A stretch of 58,271 nucleotides of DNA from JACIYW01 sp014359745 (GTDB lineage: Bacteria; Pseudomonadota; Alphaproteobacteria; Rhodobacterales; Rhodobacteraceae): positions 1 through 58,271 of the forward strand of contig JBNPWE010000018.1 of assembly GCA_050433985.1 (NCBI GenBank), written 5' to 3'. Every line of letters starts with the position of its first letter. Within the stretch, counting starts at the first letter, position 1. Both the position numbers and the translations under genes were made by a program. This document shows, piece after piece, positions 35,775 through 44,798 of this stretch. The notes below the pieces were generated by a model. The model saw only the letters and a list, made by a program, of their open reading frames with translations. It ran no database searches and had not been told where the DNA came from.

Positions 35775-38700
35775 TCAGCCCAGTTCGGCCAGCCGCGCAA
35801 GGGCCGCGCGCAGCTTGGCCTCTTCGTCTTCGCGCAGGCGCAGGTTTTCGCGCGCCTCTTCCACCACCTCTTCGGGGGCCGAGGCCACGAATTTCGGGTT
35901 GTTCATTCGCCCACGCAGACCCGCCAGTTCCTTTTCCAGCTTGATCAGCGTCTTGCCAAGCCTGTCCTGTTCGGCGGCCACGTCGATCACGCCCGCCAGC
36001 GGCAGGGCAAACAGCCCCCCTTCGACCGGGATCGCGACCGATCCCTTGGGCGGCTCTTTCGCCTCGCTCAGCGCCTTGATCCGGGCAAGGCGTTTGATCA
36101 GCACCTCGTTGCGCACCCAGGCCGCGCGCCCGGCATCGTCAAGCGCCACCTGCACCAGATCCAGATAGGCCCCGGCAGGCACATGCATCTGCGCGCGGGC
36201 TGACCGGATTTCCTCGATCAACCCAATCACCCAGGTCATTTCACGGCTGGCATCGGTATCGAACCTGTCGGCCCCTATCACCGGCCAGTCACCATGCACC
36301 AGCGGCTTGGCGCGCTGGCCGGTCTGGCCCCAGAGTTCTTCGGTGATGAAGGGCATGAACGGATGCAGCAGGATCATGCATTGATCCAGAACCCAGGCCA
36401 TGGTCGCGCGCGTCTCGGCCGCCTCGGCCGCGTCCGATTGCAACAGCGGCTTGGAAAATTCCACATACCAGTCACAGACCCGGCCCCAGACATGCGCGTA
36501 AAGCGCGTTCGCCGCATCGTTGAAACGATAGGCGGTCAGCGCCGCGTCCACCTCGGCCCGCACCCGCGCGGTTTCGCCGATGATCCAGCGGTTCAGCGTG
36601 GCCTTGGCCGCAGGCGGGGCGGCCTGCGTTGCATGGCCTTCCCAGACGCCGTTCATCTCGGCAAAACGCGCCGCGTTCCACAGCTTGGTGCCGAAATTGC
36701 GATACCCCGCGATGCGGTCGCCCGACAGTTTCAGATCGCGCCCCATCGCGGCCATGGCGGTCAGGGTGAAACGCACCGCATCGGCGCCGTATTCATCGAT
36801 GAGATCCAGCGGATCAAGCACGTTGCCCAATGATTTCGACATCTTCTTGCCCTTCTCGTCACGGACAAGGGCATGGACATAAACCGTGTGAAATGGCACC
36901 TGATCCACGACCGCCAGTTGCATCATCATCATCCGGGCAACCCAGAAAAAGATGATGTCGAACCCGGTGATCAGCACATCGGTGGGGAAATATTTGCGGA
37001 GCGCCTCGGTATCTTCGGGCCAGCCCAGCGTGCCGATGGGCCAGAGACCGGAGGAAAACCAGGTGTCAAGAACGTCGGGGTCGCGCCAGACCGGATAGAT
37101 CAGATGCGTCGGGTCTTGCGTCGTCTCGTAACCGGCAAGCCCGGCAACAAAGGCACTGATCGCCGCGTCGCGCCCTTCCACCTCGACCACACGGGCATGG
37201 TTGATCGGCACCGGCAACCCGGCCAGATCATCACGGAACCGTTCTGTTACCTCGTCCAGGCCAGACCCGGCGTGATGGCATTCACCCGCATGCACCAACC
37301 GCCCGTCCAGAAGCAGGCGAAACATCTCCACCTCATCAAGCGCGCCGTCGCCCTCATCGTCGACAAATCCTTCGGCCCGCAGATCAAGCCCATACCAAAC
37401 CGGTATCTGATGCCCCCACCACAACTGGCGGCTGATGCACCAGGGCTCGATATTTTCCAGCCAGTGGAAATAGACCTTCTCATGCTGTTCGGGCAGGATT
37501 TTCGTTCGCCCGTCCTTCACCGCGTCAATCGCGGGCTGCACGATCTTCGCGGTATCCACGAACCACTGATCGGTCAGCATCGGCTCTATCACCACCTTGG
37601 ACCGGTCGCCAAAGGGCTGCATGATCGGCTTTGCCTCGACATAGGGACGGTATTCCAGATGCTCCGCCCCGGTCGCCTCGTCGATGGACCTGTGCAGACA
37701 GGTAACCGCCAGCCCCTCGGCATTGATCTGCTCGATCACGCGCTTGCGGGCCTCATACCGGTCAAGCCCGCGCAAATCGTCGGGTACCAGGTTGATCCCG
37801 TCCACCTCTGCCTCGGACAGGGCGCGTTCGCCGCGCGCAACGGCCATGGCAATCGCGGCGGCCTCGGCATAGGGGGGGCCATCGGCGCGCAGATGCGCCT
37901 TGGTATCCATCAGCCGGTAACAGGGAATATCGTTGCGCTTGGCCACGCCGTAATCATTGGCATCATGCGCGCCGGTGATCTTGACCGCGCCAGACCCGAA
38001 ATCGGGATCGGGATAGTCATCGGTGATGATCGGGATCAGGCGGCGGTGTTCCTTTGGCCCCACCGGAATTTCACAGAACTTGCCCACGATCGGCGCATAG
38101 CGCGCGTCACCCGGATGCACCGCGACCGCGCCATCACCCAGCATGGTTTCGGGGCGCGTGGTGGCGATGGAGATATAATCGCGCGTCTCGCGCAGGGTGA
38201 CTTTGCCATCCGCGTCACGCTCGACATACTCATAGGTCTCGCCCCCGGCCAGCGGGTATTTGAAATGCCACATATGGCCGTCAACTTCGATCTGCTCGAC
38301 CTCCAGATCGGAAATTGCCGTCTCGAAATGCGGATCCCAGTTCACCAGCCGCTTGCCGCGATAGATGAAACCCTTGTTGTAAAGATCGACAAAGACCTTG
38401 ATCACCGCATCGTGGAAATTGCCCTCTTCGCCCGGCGGGCAGTTCGGCGCGCCCGACATGGTAAAAGCGTTGCGCGACCAGTCGCAGGACGCGCCCAGCC
38501 GTTTGAGCTGATTGATGATGGTGCCGCCCGATTGCGCCTTCCATTCCCAGACTTTCGCCAGAAACGCCTCGCGCCCCATCTCGCGCCGCGACAGGCCTTC
38601 TTTCGCCAATTCGCGCTCCACCACCATCTGCGTGGCGATGCCGGCATGGTCCTGCCCCGGCTGCCAGAGCACGTCAAAGCCGCGCATCCGGTGCCAGCGG

Positions 38701-38897
38701 GTCAGGATATCCTGCAAGGTGTTGTTGAACGCATGACCCATGTGCAGCGAACCCGTCACATTGGGCGGCGGGATCATGATGCAGAACGTGTCTTCGCGCG
38801 ATGCGTTCGCCCCGGCGGCAAAGGCCCCGGCCTCTTCCCAGGCTTTCGCGATCCGCGGCTCCGCCGTGGCGGCATCAAAGGTCTTTTCCATTGGCAT
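35775..38897 (-). CDS. valS: Valyl-tRNA synthetase
   Basis: 1040 residues from the ATG at 38897 (MPMEKTFDAA, the usual family start). HIGH motif PPPNVTGSLHMGHAF; KMSKS motif KKMSKSLGN; editing-domain TTRPETMLGDGAVAVHP. The C-terminal coiled coil (about the last 70 residues, LGKTLIKLEKELAGLRG) binds tRNA. The frame continues upstream to an ATG at 38993 that follows GAGAGG inside the dispersed repeat (38991-39024). That extension is Arg/Gly-rich with no family match, so I do not use it. It charges tRNA(Val). Confidence 0.95.
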   Translation of the reverse strand: MPMEKTFDAATAEPRIAKAWEEAGAFAAGANASREDTFCIMIPPPNVTGSLHMGHAFNNTLQDILTRWHRMRGFDVLWQPGQDHAGIATQMVVERELAKEGLSRREMGREAFLAKVWEWKAQSGGTIINQLKRLGASCDWSRNAFTMSGAPNCPPGEEGNFHDAVIKVFVDLYNKGFIYRGKRLVNWDPHFETAISDLEVEQIEVDGHMWHFKYPLAGGETYEYVERDADGKVTLRETRDYISIATTRPETMLGDGAVAVHPGDARYAPIVGKFCEIPVGPKEHRRLIPIITDDYPDPDFGSGAVKITGAHDANDYGVAKRNDIPCYRLMDTKAHLRADGPPYAEAAAIAMAVARGERALSEAEVDGINLVPDDLRGLDRYEARKRVIEQINAEGLAVTCLHRSIDEATGAEHLEYRPYVEAKPIMQPFGDRSKVVIEPMLTDQWFVDTAKIVQPAIDAVKDGRTKILPEQHEKVYFHWLENIEPWCISRQLWWGHQIPVWYGLDLRAEGFVDDEGDGALDEVEMFRLLLDGRLVHAGECHHAGSGLDEVTERFRDDLAGLPVPINHARVVEVEGRDAAISAFVAGLAGYETTQDPTHLIYPVWRDPDVLDTWFSSGLWPIGTLGWPEDTEALRKYFPTDVLITGFDIIFFWVARMMMMQLAVVDQVPFHTVYVHALVRDEKGKKMSKSLGNVLDPLDLIDEYGADAVRFTLTAMAAMGRDLKLSGDRIAGYRNFGTKLWNAARFAEMNGVWEGHATQAAPPAAKATLNRWIIGETARVRAEVDAALTAYRFNDAANALYAHVWGRVCDWYVEFSKPLLQSDAAEAAETRATMAWVLDQCMILLHPFMPFITEELWGQTGQRAKPLVHGDWPVIGADRFDTDASREMTWVIGLIEEIRSARAQMHVPAGAYLDLVQVALDDAGRAAWVRNEVLIKRLARIKALSEAKEPPKGSVAIPVEGGLFALPLAGVIDVAAEQDRLGKTLIKLEKELAGLRGRMNNPKFVASAPEEVVEEARENLRLREDEEAKLRAALARLAELG

Positions 38898-38990
38898 GTG
38901 TTCTTGTCCCGGCTTGGCTGCGCCCCGTTTAACCCGCCCCGCACCAAAGGAAAAGGCCGCACCGTGCCCCGCCCCCCTGCGCGTCCGCCG

Positions 38991-39024
38991 CATCCTCTCG
39001 ACACAAATACTCCCGCCGGAGGCG
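38991..39024 (+). repeat. Dispersed intergenic motif, copy 2
   Basis: The plus strand reads CTCTCGACACAAATACTCC then CGCCGGAGGC, between divergent valS and parE. On the minus strand its end reads TCGAGAGGATG, giving a ribosome-site-like sequence and an ATG in frame with valS 96 nt before the proposed start. Confidence 0.55.
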
Positions 39025-39103
39025 TTCCAACCCCTCCCCCGGCGCTTGCATGCCGATCATCGCGGTGGTCTAATCCACCCCGAGCAGCAAACATGAGAGC
39101 CCC

Positions 39104-41062
39104 ATGGCCCCGCAGGATCTTCTTTCCGGTGACCCGTCCACCTATGACGCCAATTCCATCGAGGTGCTGGAAGGGCTGGAACCGGTGCGCAAACGCCCCG
39201 GCATGTATATCGGCGGTACCGATGAACGCGCGCTGCACCATCTGGTGGCCGAAGTGCTCGACAATTCGATGGATGAGGCGGTGGCGGGCCACGCCACCCG
39301 GATCGAGGTTGAACTGCACGCCGATCATTCCGTTACCATCCGCGACAACGGTCGCGGCATCCCGGTTGACCCGCATCCGAAATTCCCCGGCAAATCGGCG
39401 CTCGAGGTGATCCTGTGCACCCTGCACGCGGGCGGAAAATTCTCGGGCAAGGCCTATGCCACCTCGGGCGGGCTGCACGGGGTGGGGGCGTCGGTCGTCA
39501 ACGCGCTTTCCGATCATCTGCGGGTCGAGGTGGCGCGGGGCCGCGAGCTTTACGTCCAGGAATTTTCGCGCGGCATCCCGCAAGGCCCGATCGAGATGGT
39601 CGGCCCCGCCCCCAACCGGCGCGGCACCACCTTTACCTTCCACCCCGACCCCGAGATTTTCGGCGCCTTGAAACTGCGCCCCGCGCGGATGCTGAAAATG
39701 GCGCGGTCCAAGGCCTATCTGTTTTCTGGCGTTGAAATCCGCTGGAAATCCGCCGTGCCCGACGGCGACACCCCGATGGAGGCCTCTTTTCATTTTCCCG
39801 GCGGGCTGGCCGATTATCTGGGCGAACAGTTGAACGGGTCCGCCACCTATGCCGACCGGCCCTTTGCCGGCAAGGTCCAGTTTCAGGAAAAATTCGGCGA
39901 GGCGGGATCGGTCGAATGGGCGATCAACTGGACGCCGGCCAAGGATGGTTTCATCCAGTCCTATTGCAACACGGTGCCGACCCCCGAGGGCGGCACGCAT
40001 GAAGCCGGGTTCTGGGCCGCGATCCTGAAAGGCATCCGCGCCTATGGCGAGTTGGTCAATAACCGCAAGGCCGCGCAGATCACCCGTGACGATATCGTCA
40101 CCGGCGGTTGCGCGCTTGTGTCGTGCTTCATCCGCGAACCCGAATTCGTTGGCCAGACCAAGGATCGTCTGGCCACCGCCGCCGCCGCCCGCATGGTCGA
40201 AGGCGCGGTGCGCGACCATTTCGACAACTGGCTGGCCGCAGATACGAAATCCGCGGGCGCGATCCTGGATTACCTCGTTCTCAAGGCCGATGAACGCCTG
40301 CGCCGCCGCGCCGAAAAGGAAACTGCCCGCAAATCCGCCACCAAGAAGCTGCGCCTGCCCGGCAAGCTGGTAGATTGTTCGGCAACCGGGCGCGAGGGCA
40401 CGGAGTTGTTCATCGTCGAGGGCGATTCGGCCGGCGGTTCCGCCAAGATGGGGCGCGAACGCAAGACGCAGGCGCTGTTGCCGCTGCGCGGCAAGATCCT
40501 TAACGTGCTGGGGGCCGCCAGCGCCAAGATGGGCCAGAACGCCGAGATCAACGATCTGTGCCAGGCGCTGGGCACCGGCATGGGCACGAAGTTCAACATT
40601 GACGATCTGCGCTATGAAAAGGTCATCATCATGACCGACGCTGACGTGGACGGCGCCCATATCGCGGCGCTTCTGATGACGTTCTTCTTCACCCAGATGC
40701 GGCCGTTGATCGATCGCGGGCACCTTTACCTTGCCTGCCCGCCGCTTTTCCGTCTGACCCAGGGCGCGCGCCGGGTCTATGCGCTGGACGAGGCCGAAAA
40801 AGACCGCCTGATGGCGGCGGGCCTTGGTGGCAAGGGCAAGATCGACGTCAGCCGCTTCAAGGGGCTGGGTGAAATGGACGCCAAGGATCTGAAGGACACC
40901 ACGATGAACCCGGCCAGCCGCCGCCTGATCAAGGTGGCGATCGATGATGAAATCCCTAATGAGACCGGTGATCTGGTCGAACGGCTTATGGGCAAAAAGC
41001 CGGAACTGCGGTTTGAATACATCCAGCAGAACGCGCGTTTTGTCGAAGAGCTTGACGTCTGA
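39104..41062 (+). CDS. parE: DNA topoisomerase IV subunit B
   Basis: 652 residues. GHKL ATPase: DNSMDEAVAGHA, DNGRGIPVDPHPKF, GGLHGVGASVVNALS. TOPRIM: VEGDSAGGSAKMGRERKTQA and TDADVDGAHIAALL. The short insert pattern and GYAE-free C-terminus fit ParE rather than GyrB. With ParC (not in the window) it unlinks replicated chromosomes. Intact, single gene, divergent from valS. Confidence 0.93.
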   Translation: MAPQDLLSGDPSTYDANSIEVLEGLEPVRKRPGMYIGGTDERALHHLVAEVLDNSMDEAVAGHATRIEVELHADHSVTIRDNGRGIPVDPHPKFPGKSALEVILCTLHAGGKFSGKAYATSGGLHGVGASVVNALSDHLRVEVARGRELYVQEFSRGIPQGPIEMVGPAPNRRGTTFTFHPDPEIFGALKLRPARMLKMARSKAYLFSGVEIRWKSAVPDGDTPMEASFHFPGGLADYLGEQLNGSATYADRPFAGKVQFQEKFGEAGSVEWAINWTPAKDGFIQSYCNTVPTPEGGTHEAGFWAAILKGIRAYGELVNNRKAAQITRDDIVTGGCALVSCFIREPEFVGQTKDRLATAAAARMVEGAVRDHFDNWLAADTKSAGAILDYLVLKADERLRRRAEKETARKSATKKLRLPGKLVDCSATGREGTELFIVEGDSAGGSAKMGRERKTQALLPLRGKILNVLGAASAKMGQNAEINDLCQALGTGMGTKFNIDDLRYEKVIIMTDADVDGAHIAALLMTFFFTQMRPLIDRGHLYLACPPLFRLTQGARRVYALDEAEKDRLMAAGLGGKGKIDVSRFKGLGEMDAKDLKDTTMNPASRRLIKVAIDDEIPNETGDLVERLMGKKPELRFEYIQQNARFVEELDV

Positions 41063-41358
41063 CCGGCGGGCACCCTTTCGTGTCGGCGCGCCACAACACG
41101 CTTCGCGGCAACGGACAGGACCGTTGGCTGTTCAGTCCCGATATGCGTGCCGATATCCACACGTGGCGGGTGGGCGCGCTGTCAAGTGTGGCAAGCCCCA
41201 GCCCCCGGTCGGGACGATCCAGTGCCCGCGGTGGCCGACCCGCGCGCCCGGCTCTGCATCTGGTGCCGCATGTGAACGCGGCCTTGGCCGATCTGGCGTG
41301 AATGTTCATGCTGTGCGGGCCGCACGCACCCGCACAGCCCCTTGCGGAGGTGCGCCGG
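41063..41358. other. Gap between convergent parE and protease genes
   Basis: About 300 bases with no credible gene. A strong stem-loop at 41311-41337 is listed separately. Confidence 0.6.
41311..41337. terminator. Stem-loop between convergent genes
   Basis: CTGTGCGGG-(9 nt)-CCCGCACAG is a perfect 9-bp stem between the ends of parE and the protease gene. No T tract follows on either strand, so it is at most a weak or Rho-assisted bidirectional terminator. Confidence 0.4.
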
Positions 41359-42198
41359 TCAGGGGCGCACGAATTTGGCACCGATGTTCTTGCGCGCCTC
41401 GCTGTTCGACAGCAGCTTGACCTTGGGGGGCGGGCGAAAGAAGACGCCGTCACCTTGGCGCAGTGCGCTGCGCAACACCGACAGGCGATGTTGCAATCCC
41501 ACGCCCAGCGCCACATTGCGGCCCTGCATTTCGGCCTTGGCGGACACCACCGAAACGATGCGCGGCGCCCCGCCTTCCATCGTAAACACCGGGGCGCCGG
41601 ACGATCCGAAGTCAACCGAACAGCCCATCACCAGGATGCCGTTCTGTTGGCCCAGGACCGGGCAAACCTCTTGCAGCGACGGTACATCCGCGCGATCCCG
41701 CGCATAGGACACGACGCCGACCTCATGGCCGACCGATGGCCCCTCAAAGGTGGCGAAAGGCGTGATAGAGGGCAGGCGGATCGGCTGATCCAGTTGCAGC
41801 AGCGCCAGATCGTATTCAACACGATCGACCTGCCCCGAATCGGAAAACACATAATCGGGGTGCACGACATCACGGCGCACCCCGCGATAGGCCGCCGCCC
41901 GCCCGTTCCGCCACCCGGCCAGAAAATGTATCTCTGCCGGGTTGATCCGCTTGCCTGTGGCCTTGTCAAAAAGGCAATGCGCAGCGGTCAGAACAAGGTC
42001 GTTCTCGATCAGCGTGGCGGTACAGAAACCACGGTTGCCGATGTTCAGGCGGCCCACCGCTTCCCACCCGCGGCTGTCATCGCCGCTGGTCAGGGCGTGC
42101 AGCGATGTGGGATCGGGATCGGCCGCGCGGGCGCCGTGACCAAGGCCCAGCGCCATCATCGCCGCCACCAATCCAATCGCCCATCTTGCCATAGCCAT
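41359..42198 (-). CDS. Secreted trypsin-like serine protease
   Basis: 279 residues. Signal peptide MAMARWAIGLVAAMMALGLG with cleavage near HGARAA|DPDP. The S1 triad is visible: His in VLTAAHCLFD, Asp in YDLALLQLDQP, Ser in GCSVDFGSSGAPVF. Cysteine pairs near the His and Ser fit disulfides of the exported fold. The last 50 residues (LRQGDGVFFRPPPKVKLLSN) have no motif. Substrate unknown; likely periplasmic or extracellular. Confidence 0.88.
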   Translation of the reverse strand: MAMARWAIGLVAAMMALGLGHGARAADPDPTSLHALTSGDDSRGWEAVGRLNIGNRGFCTATLIENDLVLTAAHCLFDKATGKRINPAEIHFLAGWRNGRAAAYRGVRRDVVHPDYVFSDSGQVDRVEYDLALLQLDQPIRLPSITPFATFEGPSVGHEVGVVSYARDRADVPSLQEVCPVLGQQNGILVMGCSVDFGSSGAPVFTMEGGAPRIVSVVSAKAEMQGRNVALGVGLQHRLSVLRSALRQGDGVFFRPPPKVKLLSNSEARKNIGAKFVRP

Positions 42199-42258
42199 CT
42201 TGCGCCTTCCCTGTTTATCGGAAACCTAGGGGGCGGATAGGGCAGATTTATGGCGCCA

Positions 42259-43554
42259 TCAGGCCCTTGTTGGCGCCAACGCGGGCGGTCTCGGGCCACC
42301 CGTCGCCCAATCGATCAATTCGACCGTATGCACCACCGGTATCCCGGTGCCAGACCCGATCTGCATCATGCAGCCGATATTGCCCGCCGCGATCACATCG
42401 GGCTTCCGCGCCTCAAGGGTCTTGACCTTGCGCGCCTTCAATTGCCCGGAAATTTCTGGCTGCATCAGGTTATAGGTGCCTGCCGACCCGCAGCACAGAT
42501 GGCTGTCGGCGGGTTCGACCACCTCGAACCCCACCCGTTTCAGCAAGGCCTTCGGGGCGTCCTTGATCTTTTGGCCATGTTGAAGCGAACAGGCGGCGTG
42601 ATAGGCCACGCGCAGGCCCTGCGCCTTGCCTTCGGGCACGGAGAGTTTCATCAGCACCTCGCTGATATCCATGGCCTTTTCGGCCACCGCGCGCGCCGCA
42701 TCCGCCAGCGGATCGTTGCGAAACATATGCCCGTAATCCTTGACGGTGGTGCCGCAGCCAGAGGTGTTGATGACGATCGCATCCACCCCGCCGCCCGCCA
42801 TTTCCGCCGTCCAGGCGCGGATGTTGCGCGCGGCGGAGGCGTGGCTTTCAGCCGTCTTGCCCATATGATGGGTGAGCGCCCCGCAACAGCCCGCGCCCTT
42901 GGTCACCACCACCTCGGCCCCCAACCGCCGCAACAGGCGGATCGTGGCATCGTTGATATCGGTGTTGAGCGCGCGCTGCGCACAGCCCGTCATCAGGATA
43001 ACCCGCATCCGCCGCGCACCCTGCGCGGCAAACACCTGCGGATCATCGTTGCGGCTGACCCGCGGAATGCGTTTTGGTGCCATTTCCAGCATCGCGCGCA
43101 GGCGCGGATCGGGCAGGAACCGCGCGAAAGGCCGCCCCAGTTTCGCGCCGATCAGCGCCAGGCGAAATCGCCCCGGATAGGGCAGGATACGCGCCAGCAA
43201 CCAGCGCAGGGCGCGCTCGCCCAGGGGCCTGCGATAGGTCTGTTCGATGTATTCGCGCGCGTGATCGACCAGATGCATGTAATGCACACCCGAGGGGCAC
43301 GTGGTCATGCAGGCCAGACACGACAGGCAGCGGTCAATATGGCGCACGGTCTTTTCATCCGCCGGGCGACCCTGTTCCAGCATGTCCTTGATCAGATAGA
43401 TCCGCCCGCGCGGGCTGTCCAACTCATCTCCCAGAACCTGATAGGTGGGGCAGGTGGCGGTGCAGAACCCGCAATGCACGCAGGACCGCAGGATCTCGTT
43501 CGATCGGGCAATCGCCGGATCCTGCAACTGATCAGGGGTGAATGTTGTCTGCAT
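42259..43554 (-). CDS. glcF: Glycolate oxidase iron-sulfur subunit
   Basis: 431 residues with GAGAGG before the ATG. Two 4Fe-4S ferredoxin motifs lie near the N-terminus (CVHCGFCTATCPTY and CLSCLACMTTCPSG). Two CCG-type domains follow (GAGCCGALTHHMG and DSHLCCGSAGTYNLMQ). It transfers electrons from the flavin subunits to the quinone pool during glycolate oxidation to glyoxylate. Third gene of glcD-glcE-glcF. Confidence 0.94.
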   Translation of the reverse strand: MQTTFTPDQLQDPAIARSNEILRSCVHCGFCTATCPTYQVLGDELDSPRGRIYLIKDMLEQGRPADEKTVRHIDRCLSCLACMTTCPSGVHYMHLVDHAREYIEQTYRRPLGERALRWLLARILPYPGRFRLALIGAKLGRPFARFLPDPRLRAMLEMAPKRIPRVSRNDDPQVFAAQGARRMRVILMTGCAQRALNTDINDATIRLLRRLGAEVVVTKGAGCCGALTHHMGKTAESHASAARNIRAWTAEMAGGGVDAIVINTSGCGTTVKDYGHMFRNDPLADAARAVAEKAMDISEVLMKLSVPEGKAQGLRVAYHAACSLQHGQKIKDAPKALLKRVGFEVVEPADSHLCCGSAGTYNLMQPEISGQLKARKVKTLEARKPDVIAAGNIGCMMQIGSGTGIPVVHTVELIDWATGGPRPPALAPTRA

Positions 43555-43589
43555 CTTTGCCTCTCGTGGCCGGGATCTTGTCGGATGGA

Positions 43590-44729
43590 TCAGCCCATCA
43601 AACCGGGGTTCAGAATGCCGCGCGGATCGAACCTTGCCCGCAACCCCGCCGTCAGCGCCGCCACAGGGGCCGGTTCGGGGTGAAACACGGCGATGCGCGC
43701 GCGGGTCTCTTCACTGGCGCGGATCAGGGTGGCATGCCCGGCAAAATCGCCCAACCGCGCGCGCAGATCATCCCCCTCGGGCATCAGCGCCCATATCAGC
43801 CCGCCGCCCCAGTCATAGACAACCGCGCGCGCACCCATCCGCGCCACCAGCCCCGGCGCATCCGATGGCTTGACCGACAGCCGCCACACATCCCCCGGCC
43901 GCCCGGAAAACACCGCGACATCGCGCAGGTTGGCCCAGATCGCGCGCGCAGCGTCCTCTTCAACCTCGATTGCGCCGAAATCCGCCAAAAGTGCCCGCAG
44001 CCGCCCCACCCGATAGGCGACCGAATCCGCCAGCCCCTCAAGCCGGATCAGGGTCAGCCGTTCCTCGCGCAGATGCGCGGCGCCCGACACTTCGAACGGC
44101 GATCGCAAGGCCGCTGTCAGCGCCGCTATCGCGCGCGCGTCATCCAACCCCCCGATTGACAGCGACGCCACCGCCTCATGCGCCGGAAGCACCTTGAACG
44201 ATACCTCGCTCAGAACCCCCAGGGTGCCGAAACTGCCCGCCATCAACTTGGCCAGATCGTACCCGGTGACATTCTTCATCACCCGGCCACCGTTCTTGAT
44301 CGCCATGCCGATCCCATCGACAAACCGCACCCCGATCAGACTGTCGCGGCAGGCCCCCGCCTGAACCCGGCGCGGGCCGGAAACATTGGCTGCCACCACC
44401 CCGCCGATGGTCGGCGTGCCGTCGGTTCCCAGCAACCGGCGGTGATCCATCGGCTCGAAAGCCAGGCGCTGCCCCTCGGCGGCCAGCGCCGCCTCGATCT
44501 TTGCCAGCGGCGTTCCCGCCCGCGCCACCAGCGTCAGCGCCCCCGGTTCATAAAGCGTGATGCCGGTCAGCGCCGACGTCGACAGAACCGCGCCCGCCAC
44601 CGGTCGCCCGACAGGCCGCGTACCGCCACCGCGAATGTGCAACGGCCCTGCCGCCCCGCGCACCGCCTCGGCCAGTTCCGCTTCATCCCGAGGCTCGATC
44701 ATGCCCGCAGTGTCCCGCCCATTGTCCAT
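43590..44729 (-). CDS. glcE: Glycolate oxidase FAD-binding subunit GlcE
   Basis: 379 residues from the ATG at 44729, whose ribosome site GAGAGG is part of the dispersed repeat at 44728-44753; an internal ATG at 44702 (MIEPRDEAEL) is the more usual family start but lacks a site. The FAD-binding PCMH pattern is LHIRGGGTRP, TIGGVVAANVSGPRRV and GRVMKNVTGYDLAKL. It works with GlcD and GlcF at the membrane. The repeat appears to have supplied its translation start. Confidence 0.92.
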   Translation of the reverse strand: MDNGRDTAGMIEPRDEAELAEAVRGAAGPLHIRGGGTRPVGRPVAGAVLSTSALTGITLYEPGALTLVARAGTPLAKIEAALAAEGQRLAFEPMDHRRLLGTDGTPTIGGVVAANVSGPRRVQAGACRDSLIGVRFVDGIGMAIKNGGRVMKNVTGYDLAKLMAGSFGTLGVLSEVSFKVLPAHEAVASLSIGGLDDARAIAALTAALRSPFEVSGAAHLREERLTLIRLEGLADSVAYRVGRLRALLADFGAIEVEEDAARAIWANLRDVAVFSGRPGDVWRLSVKPSDAPGLVARMGARAVVYDWGGGLIWALMPEGDDLRARLGDFAGHATLIRASEETRARIAVFHPEPAPVAALTAGLRARFDPRGILNPGLMG

Positions 44730-44753
44730 CCTCTCGATTCAAATACTCCGGGG
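44728..44753 (+). repeat. Dispersed intergenic motif, copy 3
   Basis: The plus strand reads CTCTCGATTCAAATACTCC then GGGGGG. It lies in the 69-nt gap between glcD and glcE and contains the glcE ribosome site and start codon on the minus strand (TCGAGAGGATG). A second hairpin, GCGCC-aaa-GGCGC, follows at 44759-44771. Confidence 0.55.
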
Positions 44754-44798
44754 GGAACGCGCCAAAGGCGCGTCGGGGGGCAGCGCCCCCCGCCCTGT

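Noticed and set aside
36873..39410. 845-codon plus-strand frame opposite valS
   Set aside because: Shadow of valS; its only protein-like part near the end lies out of phase with parE.
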